From: Candidatus Woesearchaeota archaeon
GTDB taxonomy: Archaea > Nanobdellota > Nanobdellia > Woesearchaeales > WJKL01
DNA: 39,843 nt
Assembly (NCBI GenBank): GCA_019322815.1
Contig: JAHWIB010000003.1
Location: 1 to 39,843, forward strand
Reading direction: 5' to 3'
Positions 8,601-18,400 of this stretch are shown here, in pieces (position 1 is the first letter of the stretch; each line of letters begins with the position of its first letter). The position numbers and the translations under genes are program-made. Below the pieces are notes generated by a model. The model was not told the origin of the DNA and did no database searches. It saw only the letters and a list, made by a program, of their open reading frames with translations.

Positions 8601-9834
8601 TCCTTCTAACTATTGCTGGAACGGCACTTTCTGCATTGAGGATTTGTCTTCAAGGCCAACTGAATTTTTAGAATTAGACAGTAAAATATTCAGATGTGTT
8701 GCAGGAGATTGGGTTGAAGCTGATGCAAAATACACCTGGGATAATGCTGAAAAAGGCTTTTGCCCATCTGAAACACAATGTCTTGTTGATATTTATGGAA
8801 ATGTAAGTTTTAATAATGATGAATCGGCTTATTTCGGGCCATCATGGAATCAAAATCCACAGTGCATTGAAACAGGACAGTTTATAGAAGATCATTATTG
8901 TCACAATGGAAACTGGACTTCCAGAACAAAATTAATTGCAACACAATTATTGAATATTTCTGGAGCAACAAGCTCATTTACTTTATACTGCGACAAACAT
9001 AATAAGATTCTTCCTGGTATTGGAGATACAACATATAGAGATATATTAATAGAAGGAAAAGATTTTACTTTTGCTATCTCTTGTTTCAATAATCAATCTG
9101 AATGGAATACAAATCATGGATATAACAAGCCTTGTTCAAATAATTTTTGTTCATTAGTCTATACAACTAGTGGAGGAGATCCTAATATAGCAATAGCAGC
9201 TTCTGTGAACAAACCTCTTGATTTTTCACTGAATATCCCTCCTATACGATTTTTTATGGAAGAAGTATTTGGAATATATGACAGCAATTATTGCGATCAT
9301 TTATTTGGTGAAACTGGAATCAGTTTTATAGAATGCAACCCATTTGATAATATAGAATTCTGGTATTCAAATGGATTAAATTCAGTTATACACTCGTATA
9401 TGCAGTCATTAGACGGAATGCAGCTTCCAAGTACATGGGATAAAATAACAGTTTTCTTCAGAAATGTATTTGGATTTATATTTGGATGGGAGCCTGTAGA
9501 CAGATTTGGGGCTGTTATCAATGTCAGTTTTATAGAACAGACAGCTGATTTTAATCAGATATGCATATCAAAACAAGGGATAAAAGAAGCTTATCTTGTT
9601 ATGGAGGCACCAGAATCCGGCAGGTTATTTTTGACAGCAAGGTATAAAAATCTAGGAACAGATATATGCAATATTGTTAACACATTAGGATTGACAGAGA
9701 TAGATTTAGACTGTACCCAAACTAATTCAGATTATACTGTATATGCAGAGGCAGACGAATTAAGTTATCTTTCTAGACAGGATATTGAAACTTTATGGGA
9801 TAGATTGGTTGATACATGCGTAAAGCTAAGTTAA
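5644..9834 (+). CDS. Large secreted Cys-rich surface protein, unknown function
   Basis: 1396-aa protein with a clear Sec signal peptide (about 1-25, ending AYA before E26). Next comes a Gly/Val/Ala-rich stretch (about 30-70) of GGVVGVVLGAVGG type, a glycine-zipper-like segment that could enter or pack against a membrane. The remainder is extracytoplasmic in character: Cys pairs, many N-x-S/T sequons, and CCGDD motifs near residues 202 and 529, each in an FCCGDDW/QCCGDDI context. A CCPSNYCWNG motif lies near 985. There is no C-terminal anchor helix. CCGDD and CCPxxYCWNG motifs recur in DPANN surface proteins of unknown role. No enzymatic motif is visible. A palindrome (9830-9843) overlaps its stop codon. 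It is a likely envelope or contact protein, but only its secretion is well supported. Confidence 0.82.
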   Translation: MKNKLVSFCTFIVIFMLVLSPAAYAEKAVEAVSGVVGGVVGVVLGAVGGVIGCVVGALDADSSCEEGAADGYQTGAAIGAGLSGVLTCVFTLFDEGCWDEGVELAAQIYTFGQGEEPSLPDGPVINLGEFPAPLIFDDVYSEFLGYIDNHYHNYSFLKSNDPSTEADLNISLCTGVLGAWLPDTTGALNADEYAQLNFENFCCGDDWSYDNGIIVTGVGPIDNHLVCVYDYDVGSWKWIAANQQKFAIKEITQPTLEDLSSYKDNFKEPIYSYDLVSSDLHWYACKNETTIGNIEFLSDEDFPTKESFSKFYCYKEGDKFRYGICSATEIIYQYNNNEYKASALRGIGSVSTMILEPDAPVEFSGVRRFALDPRFAASDDEKTDANIQDWTSYSSMDFFINFTDVSIPLYVVIFSPGADRDKLFDEPVLDYAVDTPVNNKWVHVSIPVGDWRYVKVIQFYEKTPASYPLPDYTISLDKIFLLSENENNTAYCSDRNYEPANGIFHTWISDLDNNNAACDANIPYDSVGDQCCGDDIGEYFNSSGKGCWNSETVNDDSTIMNVEYIITKTSEEKYEQTYPDIDVSFNVNTVGPFFVDYSNAISVGSDKLGEGFACPAGWAVCGAKNKANANNQLSMISCCPVFGARTTSGGTRELSDSEENKDVYCGTDQVVLAAQNRASDDFLKAFFCGNIERASVGTRRIVDNSADGGWKWCDENELVCGLKVYAGLDIDEFYCCEINPLEDSEFLIDEQFYAYKSIKYTSTINTEKVQTLNIPSELKGLTNASFFVISDLSSSNSAPFDVFFSDTGERTTKNPDAAIVVRTEHVVREIADPGSTITITNNHLCDSSSCIYPLNGKLPITVENVHPDEYNLYIVLRNGTKMLVNSTEETDEEGSYLLVEDLKQSVLFNDGKFYGCHTPAYIDYINQNYIDVTEVDYCNVQGTHYCSYYGGWSDNPLGAPTALSNTSKQFPLSIPLPEGALEYGCCPSNYCWNGTFCIEDLSSRPTEFLELDSKIFRCVAGDWVEADAKYTWDNAEKGFCPSETQCLVDIYGNVSFNNDESAYFGPSWNQNPQCIETGQFIEDHYCHNGNWTSRTKLIATQLLNISGATSSFTLYCDKHNKILPGIGDTTYRDILIEGKDFTFAISCFNNQSEWNTNHGYNKPCSNNFCSLVYTTSGGDPNIAIAASVNKPLDFSLNIPPIRFFMEEVFGIYDSNYCDHLFGETGISFIECNPFDNIEFWYSNGLNSVIHSYMQSLDGMQLPSTWDKITVFFRNVFGFIFGWEPVDRFGAVINVSFIEQTADFNQICISKQGIKEAYLVMEAPESGRLFLTARYKNLGTDICNIVNTLGLTEIDLDCTQTNSDYTVYAEADELSYLSRQDIETLWDRLVDTCVKLS

Positions 9835-9882
9835 TCTGTTAACCAAAACATTTATATATTCTAAATTAGTTAATATATTAAC
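9830..9882 (+). promoter_or_regulatory. Palindrome pair (GTTAA-N4-TTAAC x2) and TATA box before the 97-aa gene
   Basis: Two 14-bp dyads, GTTAATCTGTTAAC (9830-9843) and the perfect palindrome GTTAATATATTAAC (9869-9882), start 39 nt apart. Between them is a TATA box, TTTATATATT (9851-9860). The second dyad ends directly at the ATG (9883), covering the expected transcription start, which is the usual place for a repressor site in archaea. An equally spaced pair flanks the next gene start. Binding is inferred; the arrangement is directly visible. Confidence 0.6.
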
Positions 9883-10176
9883 ATGAAGAAAAAAGAGGCA
9901 GCTAGTGTTCTTCTTAGCAGGCTTTCTAAACAATATAAGCTAAAACTTTCAGTTCTTTACACTTATAACCTTTCAAAAGAGCCAAAATCAAAAGCAGTCA
10001 GGTTTGTCTATACTTTGAAAGGAAGAGGAACTGAACAAGGTATTGTTGAAAAACTTAACGGCAAATTTCTAGCTCCTGGTTGTTTTATTATTCCTGTAAA
10101 AAGCGACAAGGAGATGCAGGATGTGTTTAAATTATGGAGGATCAAATTTTCAAGAAGATTGATGTTAACTGATTAA
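9883..10176 (+). CDS. Small basic protein, unknown; candidate regulator
   Basis: 97-aa soluble, Lys/Arg-rich protein that I do not recognise. The N-terminal half looks helical (AASVLLSRLSKQYKLKL). A strand-rich part follows with VRFVYTLKGRGTEQG and FLAPGCFIIPVKSDKEMQDV, ending in a basic tail (KFSRRLML). There is no signal peptide, membrane helix or zinc motif, which is odd in the middle of a locus of exported proteins. It is bracketed by four related palindromes, two before its start and two around its stop and the next start. Autoregulation, or regulation of the locus, is therefore a reasonable hypothesis, and RNA binding is an alternative. The predicted mRNA is leaderless. Coding status is supported by good codon structure and both flanking signals. 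Confidence 0.7.
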   Translation: MKKKEAASVLLSRLSKQYKLKLSVLYTYNLSKEPKSKAVRFVYTLKGRGTEQGIVEKLNGKFLAPGCFIIPVKSDKEMQDVFKLWRIKFSRRLMLTD

Positions 10177-10216
10177 CAAAAATAAACTAAAAAATGAAAA
10201 AAGTTAATATATTAAC
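10164..10216 (+). promoter_or_regulatory. Second palindrome pair (GTTAA-N4-TTAAC x2) at the start of the 739-aa gene
   Basis: GTTAACTGATTAAC (10164-10177) overlaps the stop codon of the 97-aa gene. GTTAATATATTAAC (10203-10216) lies inside codons 4-8 of the next gene. The two starts are 39 nt apart, exactly as in the pair at 9830/9869, and the downstream copies share a 17-base core. Because both copies overlap coding sequence, the dyads constrain the encoded residues (LTD-stop and VNILT). Confidence 0.58.
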
Positions 10217-12413
10217 ATACAGAAAAGGGCAAATTAGCTTGTTTATAATCATAGGCCTTATAGTCTTAATGATGTTTGTTGCTATATTTTATCTTGTAAA
10301 TTCCTTGCAGTCATCTAGGATAGAAAAAGAGGTGAGGAAAACAACATCTTCTGTTTTAAAGGCAACTACAATAAGGTATCTTGGAGATGACTGTCTGAGA
10401 GAGATATTGAAAGAAGGATTAATAACCCTTGGCAAGCAGGGAGGTTATTTTTACGAAAACCAGTCAGGCTATGAATTTACAACAGAGCTTCCAAGAACTA
10501 GTTTTAGGGATTCTAATGTATCTTATTTAATATATCCTAGAAGAGGAGAATATTATGATTGGTGGCCTTGCTCTGCTGCAGCCAGCTTAAATAAACCATC
10601 TTACTGCCGCTTCAGCACTGAAATATATCCTTCTGATAAAAGATATGGTATTGGTTTCAGCAGTTCTGCTCTGCCTTTATTAGCAACAAATAAATTCTCA
10701 ATGAAATCCCAGCTGGCAAAATATATTGAAGATGAAATTCCAGAATGTCTTAATCTTACTGAGATTTCAGCGCAGTTTCCAGGTTACAATGTTTCAGGAG
10801 GAGAAATGAATATAGATATTAATTTTGGAGTATTAAGCGTCAATGTTAATCTTGATTATCCAATAACAATACAATTCCAGGATTATGAACCTATATTAGA
10901 GATTTTTGGATTTAAAGCAGAAGTTCCTGTAAGATTTTCAAAGATATATGATATTGCTGAGAAGATGATAGATAAAGAAGTATTTTTCTTGGATTCAGGA
11001 CCATATGATGAAGCTATAATTTTACTGCAGTATTCCCCTCAAATTAAATTTAGGATAGAGGAACAAGGCCATGATAATATCTTTATTATTAATGATTCAT
11101 ATTCACAGATTGACGGCAAGGATTATGTATTCCAGTTTGCAAGAAAAAACAGGCCTCCTGTTTTGGATTATATAAGCAAAAGCCCTTCTTATCTTTATAA
11201 TGAATCAGGCACAGATACTGAGCTTTATGATTATTTAACTATCCCAAATCTTTACAATCTCAACATTACTCCAAGAGCAGTTGATCCTGATGAAGATACT
11301 GTATTTTACTCTTCTCAATGCAGCACTATTCCTAATTTAACTCAAACAAATATACAACACATGATTAACTATAATGTTACTATGGATGATGTTGGTCTTC
11401 ATAATTTAACTATTGCTGCTACTGATTTAAATTTATCAGATAAACAGGAGATAAGATTATTAGTTGACAAGCCTTTAACACCAAATGCAGCTGTTTATAA
11501 TATTTGTGGGGGGAATACAAGCAATATTTATTCTAGAGAAGATCCATTTTTCCTAAATGCAACACCTTCAGTTGAAACTCTGGATCCTTTTGCGTCTTAT
11601 TCATTTTTTTGGGCTGATGTAGTTTCTCCACAAAATATGTTTGTATTAAGAACAGACGATTCTTGTGTAGTTTTGCCTCTTGGAATTAAATGTGAAGAAG
11701 CTATTGCTAATCTTAATATTGTAAATATAACTGATTATAATGCAAATAATTATTTACCAATATTAGATTCAAACCCAAGAAATCTATTTTTGAGAGTAAA
11801 CCTTTCTTATTCAGAACTTTCCCAATTAGAAGATACAAACATACTAATTATAAGAAAAGACTGTATCCCTTATAGATCTGATACAATTCCTATATATAAT
11901 CCTAGCAGCAATGCTGATCCTACAAACATCAATGTATTTTTTGGAGACCATAGTTGTTGTTTAGGTGATATCAATGATGATCCTAGCACGTGGGAATTAG
12001 CTGATAACACTGTAGTCTGTGACCAGGAGTTTAGCTGTGCAGGAGTAACTGGTGTCAGAAAAAAAATAAAACAAAGATACTGCAGCGGAAACAGAGGAAA
12101 TATCTGTGATGGGGCTGTTGTTGATACTGGAATCATTTCAGATATATGCGGCTGCAACATGGATGGCCATCTTTGTATCAATAGAAAAGCCAATGGATTT
12201 ACAAGCGGAGTCTGGTGCTATGGGACTCCTGAAGGATGCGGAACTGCATGCACTGCAGGAGGTTTAAGAGAAGCAGTTGACTCAAATGGAGATGGTGTTG
12301 CAGATGACTGCGGCTGTTCAGGGCATAAGGATTTTCCCTGCGATGGAGATTTTGATGGAATTTTTGAAGGAAAATGCAGCGGTCTGGCGGGAGGCTATTC
12401 ATGCCAAAGTTAA
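10194..12413 (+). CDS. Class III signal (pilin-like) anchored Cys-rich surface protein
   Basis: 739-aa protein starting with a lysine-containing leader and RKGQISLFIIIG (10-21), followed by a single hydrophobic helix to about residue 37. This matches the archaeal class III/type IV prepilin signal, with cleavage expected between G12 and Q13, although the usual Glu at +5 is Phe. The large exterior part has an all-beta middle (about 360-450, Asp-rich PDEDTV, resembling cadherin/Ig-like repeats). The Cys-rich C-terminus (about 585-739) has CCLGD, CGC, and Asp loops DSNGDGVADDCG and DGDFDGIFEGKC that could bind calcium. It is far too long for an ordinary major pilin, so an adhesin or tip-like role is possible but unproven. 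Four palindromes mark this gene and the 97-aa gene before it. Confidence 0.78.
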   Translation: MKKVNILTYRKGQISLFIIIGLIVLMMFVAIFYLVNSLQSSRIEKEVRKTTSSVLKATTIRYLGDDCLREILKEGLITLGKQGGYFYENQSGYEFTTELPRTSFRDSNVSYLIYPRRGEYYDWWPCSAAASLNKPSYCRFSTEIYPSDKRYGIGFSSSALPLLATNKFSMKSQLAKYIEDEIPECLNLTEISAQFPGYNVSGGEMNIDINFGVLSVNVNLDYPITIQFQDYEPILEIFGFKAEVPVRFSKIYDIAEKMIDKEVFFLDSGPYDEAIILLQYSPQIKFRIEEQGHDNIFIINDSYSQIDGKDYVFQFARKNRPPVLDYISKSPSYLYNESGTDTELYDYLTIPNLYNLNITPRAVDPDEDTVFYSSQCSTIPNLTQTNIQHMINYNVTMDDVGLHNLTIAATDLNLSDKQEIRLLVDKPLTPNAAVYNICGGNTSNIYSREDPFFLNATPSVETLDPFASYSFFWADVVSPQNMFVLRTDDSCVVLPLGIKCEEAIANLNIVNITDYNANNYLPILDSNPRNLFLRVNLSYSELSQLEDTNILIIRKDCIPYRSDTIPIYNPSSNADPTNINVFFGDHSCCLGDINDDPSTWELADNTVVCDQEFSCAGVTGVRKKIKQRYCSGNRGNICDGAVVDTGIISDICGCNMDGHLCINRKANGFTSGVWCYGTPEGCGTACTAGGLREAVDSNGDGVADDCGCSGHKDFPCDGDFDGIFEGKCSGLAGGYSCQS

Positions 12414-12436
12414 TATTAACCCAAATATTTAAATAA
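12409..12436 (+). promoter_or_regulatory. Palindrome GTTAATATTAAC and TATA box before the 2265-aa gene
   Basis: A perfect 12-bp palindrome (12409-12420) overlaps the stop codon of the 739-aa gene. It uses the same GTTAA/TTAAC half-sites as the dyads at 9.8-10.2 kb but with a 2-bp instead of 4-bp centre. A TATA-like AAATATTTAAAT (about 12425-12436) follows, roughly 16-27 nt before the ATG at 12452. Confidence 0.42.
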
Positions 12437-12451
12437 CAAAATCATTTAAAA

Positions 12452-15400
12452 ATGGATTATACAAGAAAAATGCAAAAAAGAGGTATGATTTTAATAGCTT
12501 TAGGTGTATTTCTGTTAATTTATGCTGTTTTTTCCTCTGCGCAGAATACTGGCTGCTGCACTAATCCTTTTATTCAGACCTGTGAAGATGGCATTACAGA
12601 AGATATTTGCGGAGCTGAATATTTTTATGAAGTGGGGGCATGTGATAACCTGCCTGAAAACTTGGTTTATTTGTGCGCTCCTGCAGGAGGATTTTGCTTA
12701 GGAAAAGGAGGTTTAGCAGGAGAAACAGAACAATACTGTGAATTCAGAAATCCATTAGCATTATGCATAAACCAGTCAGAAACAGCTGTTTATCCTGGAG
12801 ATATAACACCTGCTGAATGTGTGGAAGGATGCTGCATCTGTGAAAAAGGAGGGGACAAGGTTTATGATTCTACTGATGTTTTAAAAAACCGGTTTGGGTG
12901 TGATAATTTTTGCGACCAGATAGGATATAATGTTATTTTTGATGATACAATAACAGATGATGTTGATTGTATATCTTTAGCTGCAGCAGTTGAATTATCA
13001 AATATTTCTGGATATGTTGAAGATTTTCAAGGGCCTGTTGAAGGGGCATCTGTTTTGATGCAAGGAAGAACAACCACAACAGATGCAGACGGATTTTATG
13101 AAATAGAAGATTTGACTTCAGGAACAAGAATAGAAATAACAATATCTAAGACAGATTATTTAGATCATATATCAGATATAGACCTTGTTCCAGGAGAAAA
13201 TGAATATAATTTTACTCTTCAATCAGCTGACATTGGAACTTTAGAAGGAACAGTAACAAGTGTTGTTGCTGGAGCATTAGCTAATGTAAGAATTTCGATT
13301 TCAAATAAATCAGATACAACAAGACAAGACGGCACTTACCAGATAAGAGATATTCCTTTTGGAGAATATATGTTAGTTGCAGAACACACTGATTATCAGA
13401 CCTTCTCTAAGATTGTTTTCATAAATGATTCTTTTATAACAGAAGACATAGAGATGACTCCAAAAGAATTTTCAGCTTTGACAGGAACAGTTGCAAGCAT
13501 TGTTGAGCCGTATGATGCAATAGGAGATGCAGTAGTTACTTTATCAGGAAGTTTTGGAACATTTACAGCAATTAGTGAAAGCAGAGAAGGGATACAAAAG
13601 GGATTTTATAGAATAGCAAATATTCCATCTAATCCTGGAAATTCATATACTTTGAGAGTAAGCGCAGATGGGTTTGAACCATTAGATCCTCCTATAACAA
13701 TTACTTTTACTTCAGGACAGCCTACAGAACAAGATGTAAACCTTGTACCAATAGTGCCTGGATGCGGAAAAACAGACTGCACACCTCCTTTGGATTTTGT
13801 AGTTGATCATATTCCTGGCAGAGAGGCAGTAAGAATTTCTTGGAGAAGCCCTTGCAATATTGTTACTGGTTTTGATGTAATTAGAAAAGAAGGCAATGCT
13901 ATTAAAGAAATTATTCCTGTTTCTGCATTTCCTGCTATAACATATTATTCAATTGAAGATGAGAATGTTGAATGGGAGACAGATTATAATTATGAGATAA
14001 TTGCTTATTATCCTGAGAGTGATTGTGAAGAAAGCATTGTAACTTCAGATACAAGAAGAAGCATAACTTTAGGACAGGCTATATGCAAAGACAGATATGA
14101 TTATACAAACAACAGATGGATTGGATTCTGCAATAGTTCATACTCAAGGAAAATATGTAATGATGAAAATAGAGTTGAATCTGATCAATCTGGAGGTTAT
14201 CCGTCTGATTGTAGCACTCTTGAACCTGAAGGAGATTATTTCTGCTCAGGGCCTGATAAATTTGGGTATACTCACTGCAAGAATACTGTTGGATGCAGTG
14301 CTGCAAATATCCCTCCTTTTGGCATATGTCAAAATCCTTTGATCTGCTGGGGTGCAGATGTTTATGGAGGAGAAAATTCAATAAATTATTGTTTCTTAGA
14401 TGGACATCCTATTTATCCACAGTTTGATATTTGCAGAAGCTGTGCTGATGTTGATAATTGTTTTGATTATCAATCAGAACTAGCTTGTGAATTAGATAAT
14501 TCAACCTGCTTGAAAGCAGAAGGAAGTGTTTGCAGCTGGAAAGACACAACTACTTCAGATTATAATCAAGGATTTTGTTATCCTGAAAATTATGAAGATA
14601 TAAATAAATGCAGTTTATGCAATATTGTGCAATATCCTACAATAGGTGTGGAATGCACCCAAGATATTTGCGATCTATTAGGAGACTGTTTTTCTATAGA
14701 AAATCAAGATACAGGCAATTTAGTTACTTGTGCAGCATGCCAGTTAGATACACAATGCGAAGATTTTAAATCAGAGGAAGAATGCGTTGGAATCCTAGGA
14801 GCAGAAGGAATTCATTTTGAAGATGACTGTATGGTTGTTAACAGCGATGATAGATGTGGATTAGGATTATGCACATGGACTGGAACAGAATGTGTCAAGG
14901 ATGGAAATTTAGATGGCAGCCAGGATTGTGTAACTGAGACCTGTTTAGAAGATACAGAACCTCCTATAACAACAGTTACTCAAGATGGTTCTCCTCATAT
15001 TGTAATAAATATAAATAATTCTATAATTGATTTTAATGTAGATGATAATAGGCCAATAACAACAGGCCTTGATTCACCTTTTAAAGTTAGATATTGTATA
15101 ACATTAGACCCTGATGTCTGCTGTTCAGAAGAAGTTACAGAAGAGATTGCTGTAACTCCAACTCCATTAGATGTTAAACAGTATTTAGAAGATAAGAACA
15201 TAATAAACCCTAATAATAATATTTATTATCTCAAATACTGGTCAGTTGATTCAAATTATAATAGAGAGCAAACAAAAACAAAAACAATAACAGCAGATAC
15301 AAGCGAACCTATCATTACTATCTATCCTTATCCTCCTGTATTTGTTGGTCTGGCAGAAACAGCTTCTCTTCCGATCACTATAAATGTAAATGAAAGAGTT

Positions 15401-18400
15401 GATTGCACAGACAGTTTGACTGGTCCAGGATTTTCTGAATCAATAATCAGTCCAGCAGAGACAATCCATAGCGGAACAGCAAAACAAGTAATATATGAAG
15501 ATCTTTATGAGGGCAGTTATACTTATTCTGTAACTTGCGTGGATAAGGTTGGAAATGAAAAAACAGAAACAAAAGAAATTGCTTTGTTAAAACCATTTAT
15601 TACTTTAGTGGATCCTACTCCTGTTACTGACAGTCCTGCTATTATATTTAGAATTAAAACTTTAAGACCTGCTACTTGTAATTTATTAGGGTTAGGAGAT
15701 CCTGAAGATTTTGATCCTTATACTGATCCTGAGATTGTTTTAAGCGGAAGCGAAAGATTGTATGAAACATCAAAACAATATGATATAGGAACAGATATTC
15801 CTGAAAATTCTTTTATAGATTTTGCTAAAATAGAATGCACTGATATTAATGGAAATTTTCTTGAAAGTTTTATTCAATTCACAACAGATACAATAGGCCC
15901 GATAACTGATTTTACTGCTATAGACTTTAATGACAGGAGATTTGGCAAAGATTCTTTGCCTGATTTCTTCAGTAGAAGCATAGATGTAGAATTAGAATGT
16001 ATAGACAGGCCATATGATGTATTCAGCGGAGAGGAATTAGGATTTAGATGCAAGGAGACAAAATATTGCGAAGCTGATCTTTATGATACTTGTAATGTAA
16101 GTGCAGGAACTAAATATAATAATCCAATTACAGTAGACAGCACTAAAACAATATGCTATCAGTCATGGGATAATGGAATTATTGAAAATTATGCAGGAGA
16201 TGTTGAATGCGTTGATCTAATAGTGGATGAGCCTCTTGTAATAACTTTATTAGAGCCAAAAAATGAAAGAGATATAGACAAAGAAGAAGTTGTTTTAAAT
16301 ATCCCTGAATTTGATGTTAAGATAAGAACCAGCAAAGATACAAGCGGCTGCAGATTCCGTATATTTCCTTTATTTGACTATGATGCTGCAGGACCAGACT
16401 TCAGATTTGATTTAACAGATGATCCAAAAGAGAAAATATATTCAAACTATCCCACTACTTATACTTCAGGAAATAAAAACTTTAATGAAACTCCTAAACC
16501 TTATGCTGAAATGTATATAAGATGTGAATTATCAGCAACAGGAGAAATATTGCCTGCGTTAGAGGATACTCCTAAACATTATACATTCATATATGATCCA
16601 ACTCCTCCAAATATAACAGATGCTTATGCAACAACTATCAGCACTGAAAAGCCTGATGATTATGAAAATGTTGAAATACCTTTTAGAAGAGATGTATATC
16701 TTAGAGTTGATACAGAGGATAAAACAATATGCAAGTATGATTCTAAGGATTCAATTTACAGCAGGATGGATTATACTTTTAGTGAATTTTTAGAGCAGGG
16801 AGTTTACACTCAAAAACACATTGCTATAATAGACAAAAAAGATATTGATGATGATTTAACTGCATATGAGTATTATGTTGCTTGTAAAAACCAAGCAGGA
16901 GATCTTTCTACTACTAAGACTATTTCATTTTTCACAAACTTTGAGCAAGCGCAGATTATTACGTCAGCTAAAGTTGAACCTTTGTTGACAGTGGCTGATG
17001 GAAAAAAGATAATTAATAACAGCAAAGTCTCGCAGCTTGGAGGGGTTTTCCTAACTGTGCTGACAAATACTCCAACAAACCCTGTTGTAGGCTGTTTTTA
17101 TCCTAATATTACTTTTAACAGAGATCCAGAAGGACAGAAACATACTTCAAACATTATATCTTTAGCAGAAGGAGAATATAGTTATACAGTGACATGCGAA
17201 TTTATGGATGGAGAAACAAAAAATGCTAATATTAATTTTGTTATAGATCAAACTCCACCAACAGTGATGAATATAACAGTGCGTGATACTTGTGATCCTG
17301 ATTCAATTTCTCCTGAATTTGATGTTGAGGATAATCTTTCAGGAGTAAACGAATATAAATACAGATTATATGAAGGAGCAAGCCCTATAACCGGATGGAA
17401 TTTGACTGATGACAGCAATCCTAATTTAGAAGAATTAAATTTATCAGAAGACGAATACTATAGCATTAAATTAATAGCAAAGGACAATGCAGGGAATTGG
17501 ATGTCAGAAGCAAATGCATTTACAAGCGAGCAATTCACTGTCTTAGACCCAAACGCTTCACAATGCGTCAATGATAATACTCCTCCTGTAGTTACTATCA
17601 ATGAAACTATTGTTGGTGTAAACATAGAAGTTACTTTGTCATGCTATGATAGATATGGATGCAGACCAATGAATTACGGTTGGGCAAATACTGCAACCAA
17701 CTGCAACCCACTCTTTGATTATTTAGGACCAGAAACATTAACTGTTCCGACTTATTTATGTTATAATGCTTCTGATACAAATGGGAATACAGCAACAGGA
17801 ACAAAATATATAGCAATAAACGACACTGATTCAGATGGCATATTAAATGAGAATGATGTATGTCCGAATACACCTATAATAGAGGTATATGAAGTTGACT
17901 TTGATCCATCAAGCCCTAATTATGGCTGCGGCCCTAGTGAGATTGATACTGACGGAGATCTTTTACCAGACTTCTGGGAAGAGCAATATAATGCTGCAGA
18001 CTGTTTGTTGGATTCAAACAGTTCTGACAGCGATGCAAACAATGTTTCAGATGGAGATGAGGATTGTGACAGCGATGGAAAAACAAATTATTTTGAGTAT
18101 ATGAATGGGTTGGATCCAACCATTCCTGATTTAGAAGATACTGACGGAGATGGAGTTACAGATAATATTGATACATGTCAAAATACTCCATTTGGCGAGC
18201 CAGTGGATGAATTAGGATGCGCTGATGTAGAAAAAGATACTGACGGAGACGGAATGGATGATAAATGGGAGAAACAAAACGGCCTTGATCATCAAGATCC
18301 AACTGATGCAGATAAAGACAATGATAATGATGGGTTGACAAATATAGAGGAGTATAATGAAGGAACTGACCCAAACAATGAAGATTCAGATGGTGATGAT

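Noticed and set aside
9830..10216. CRISPR-like or mobile-element repeat
   Set aside because: Only four short palindromes, placed at gene ends, no spacer regularity beyond the two pairs, and no cas, transposase or long terminal repeat nearby.
13660..13690. T-loop-like GGGTTTGAACC sequence
   Set aside because: It is inside the coding sequence of the giant surface protein with no acceptor or anticodon stems around it.
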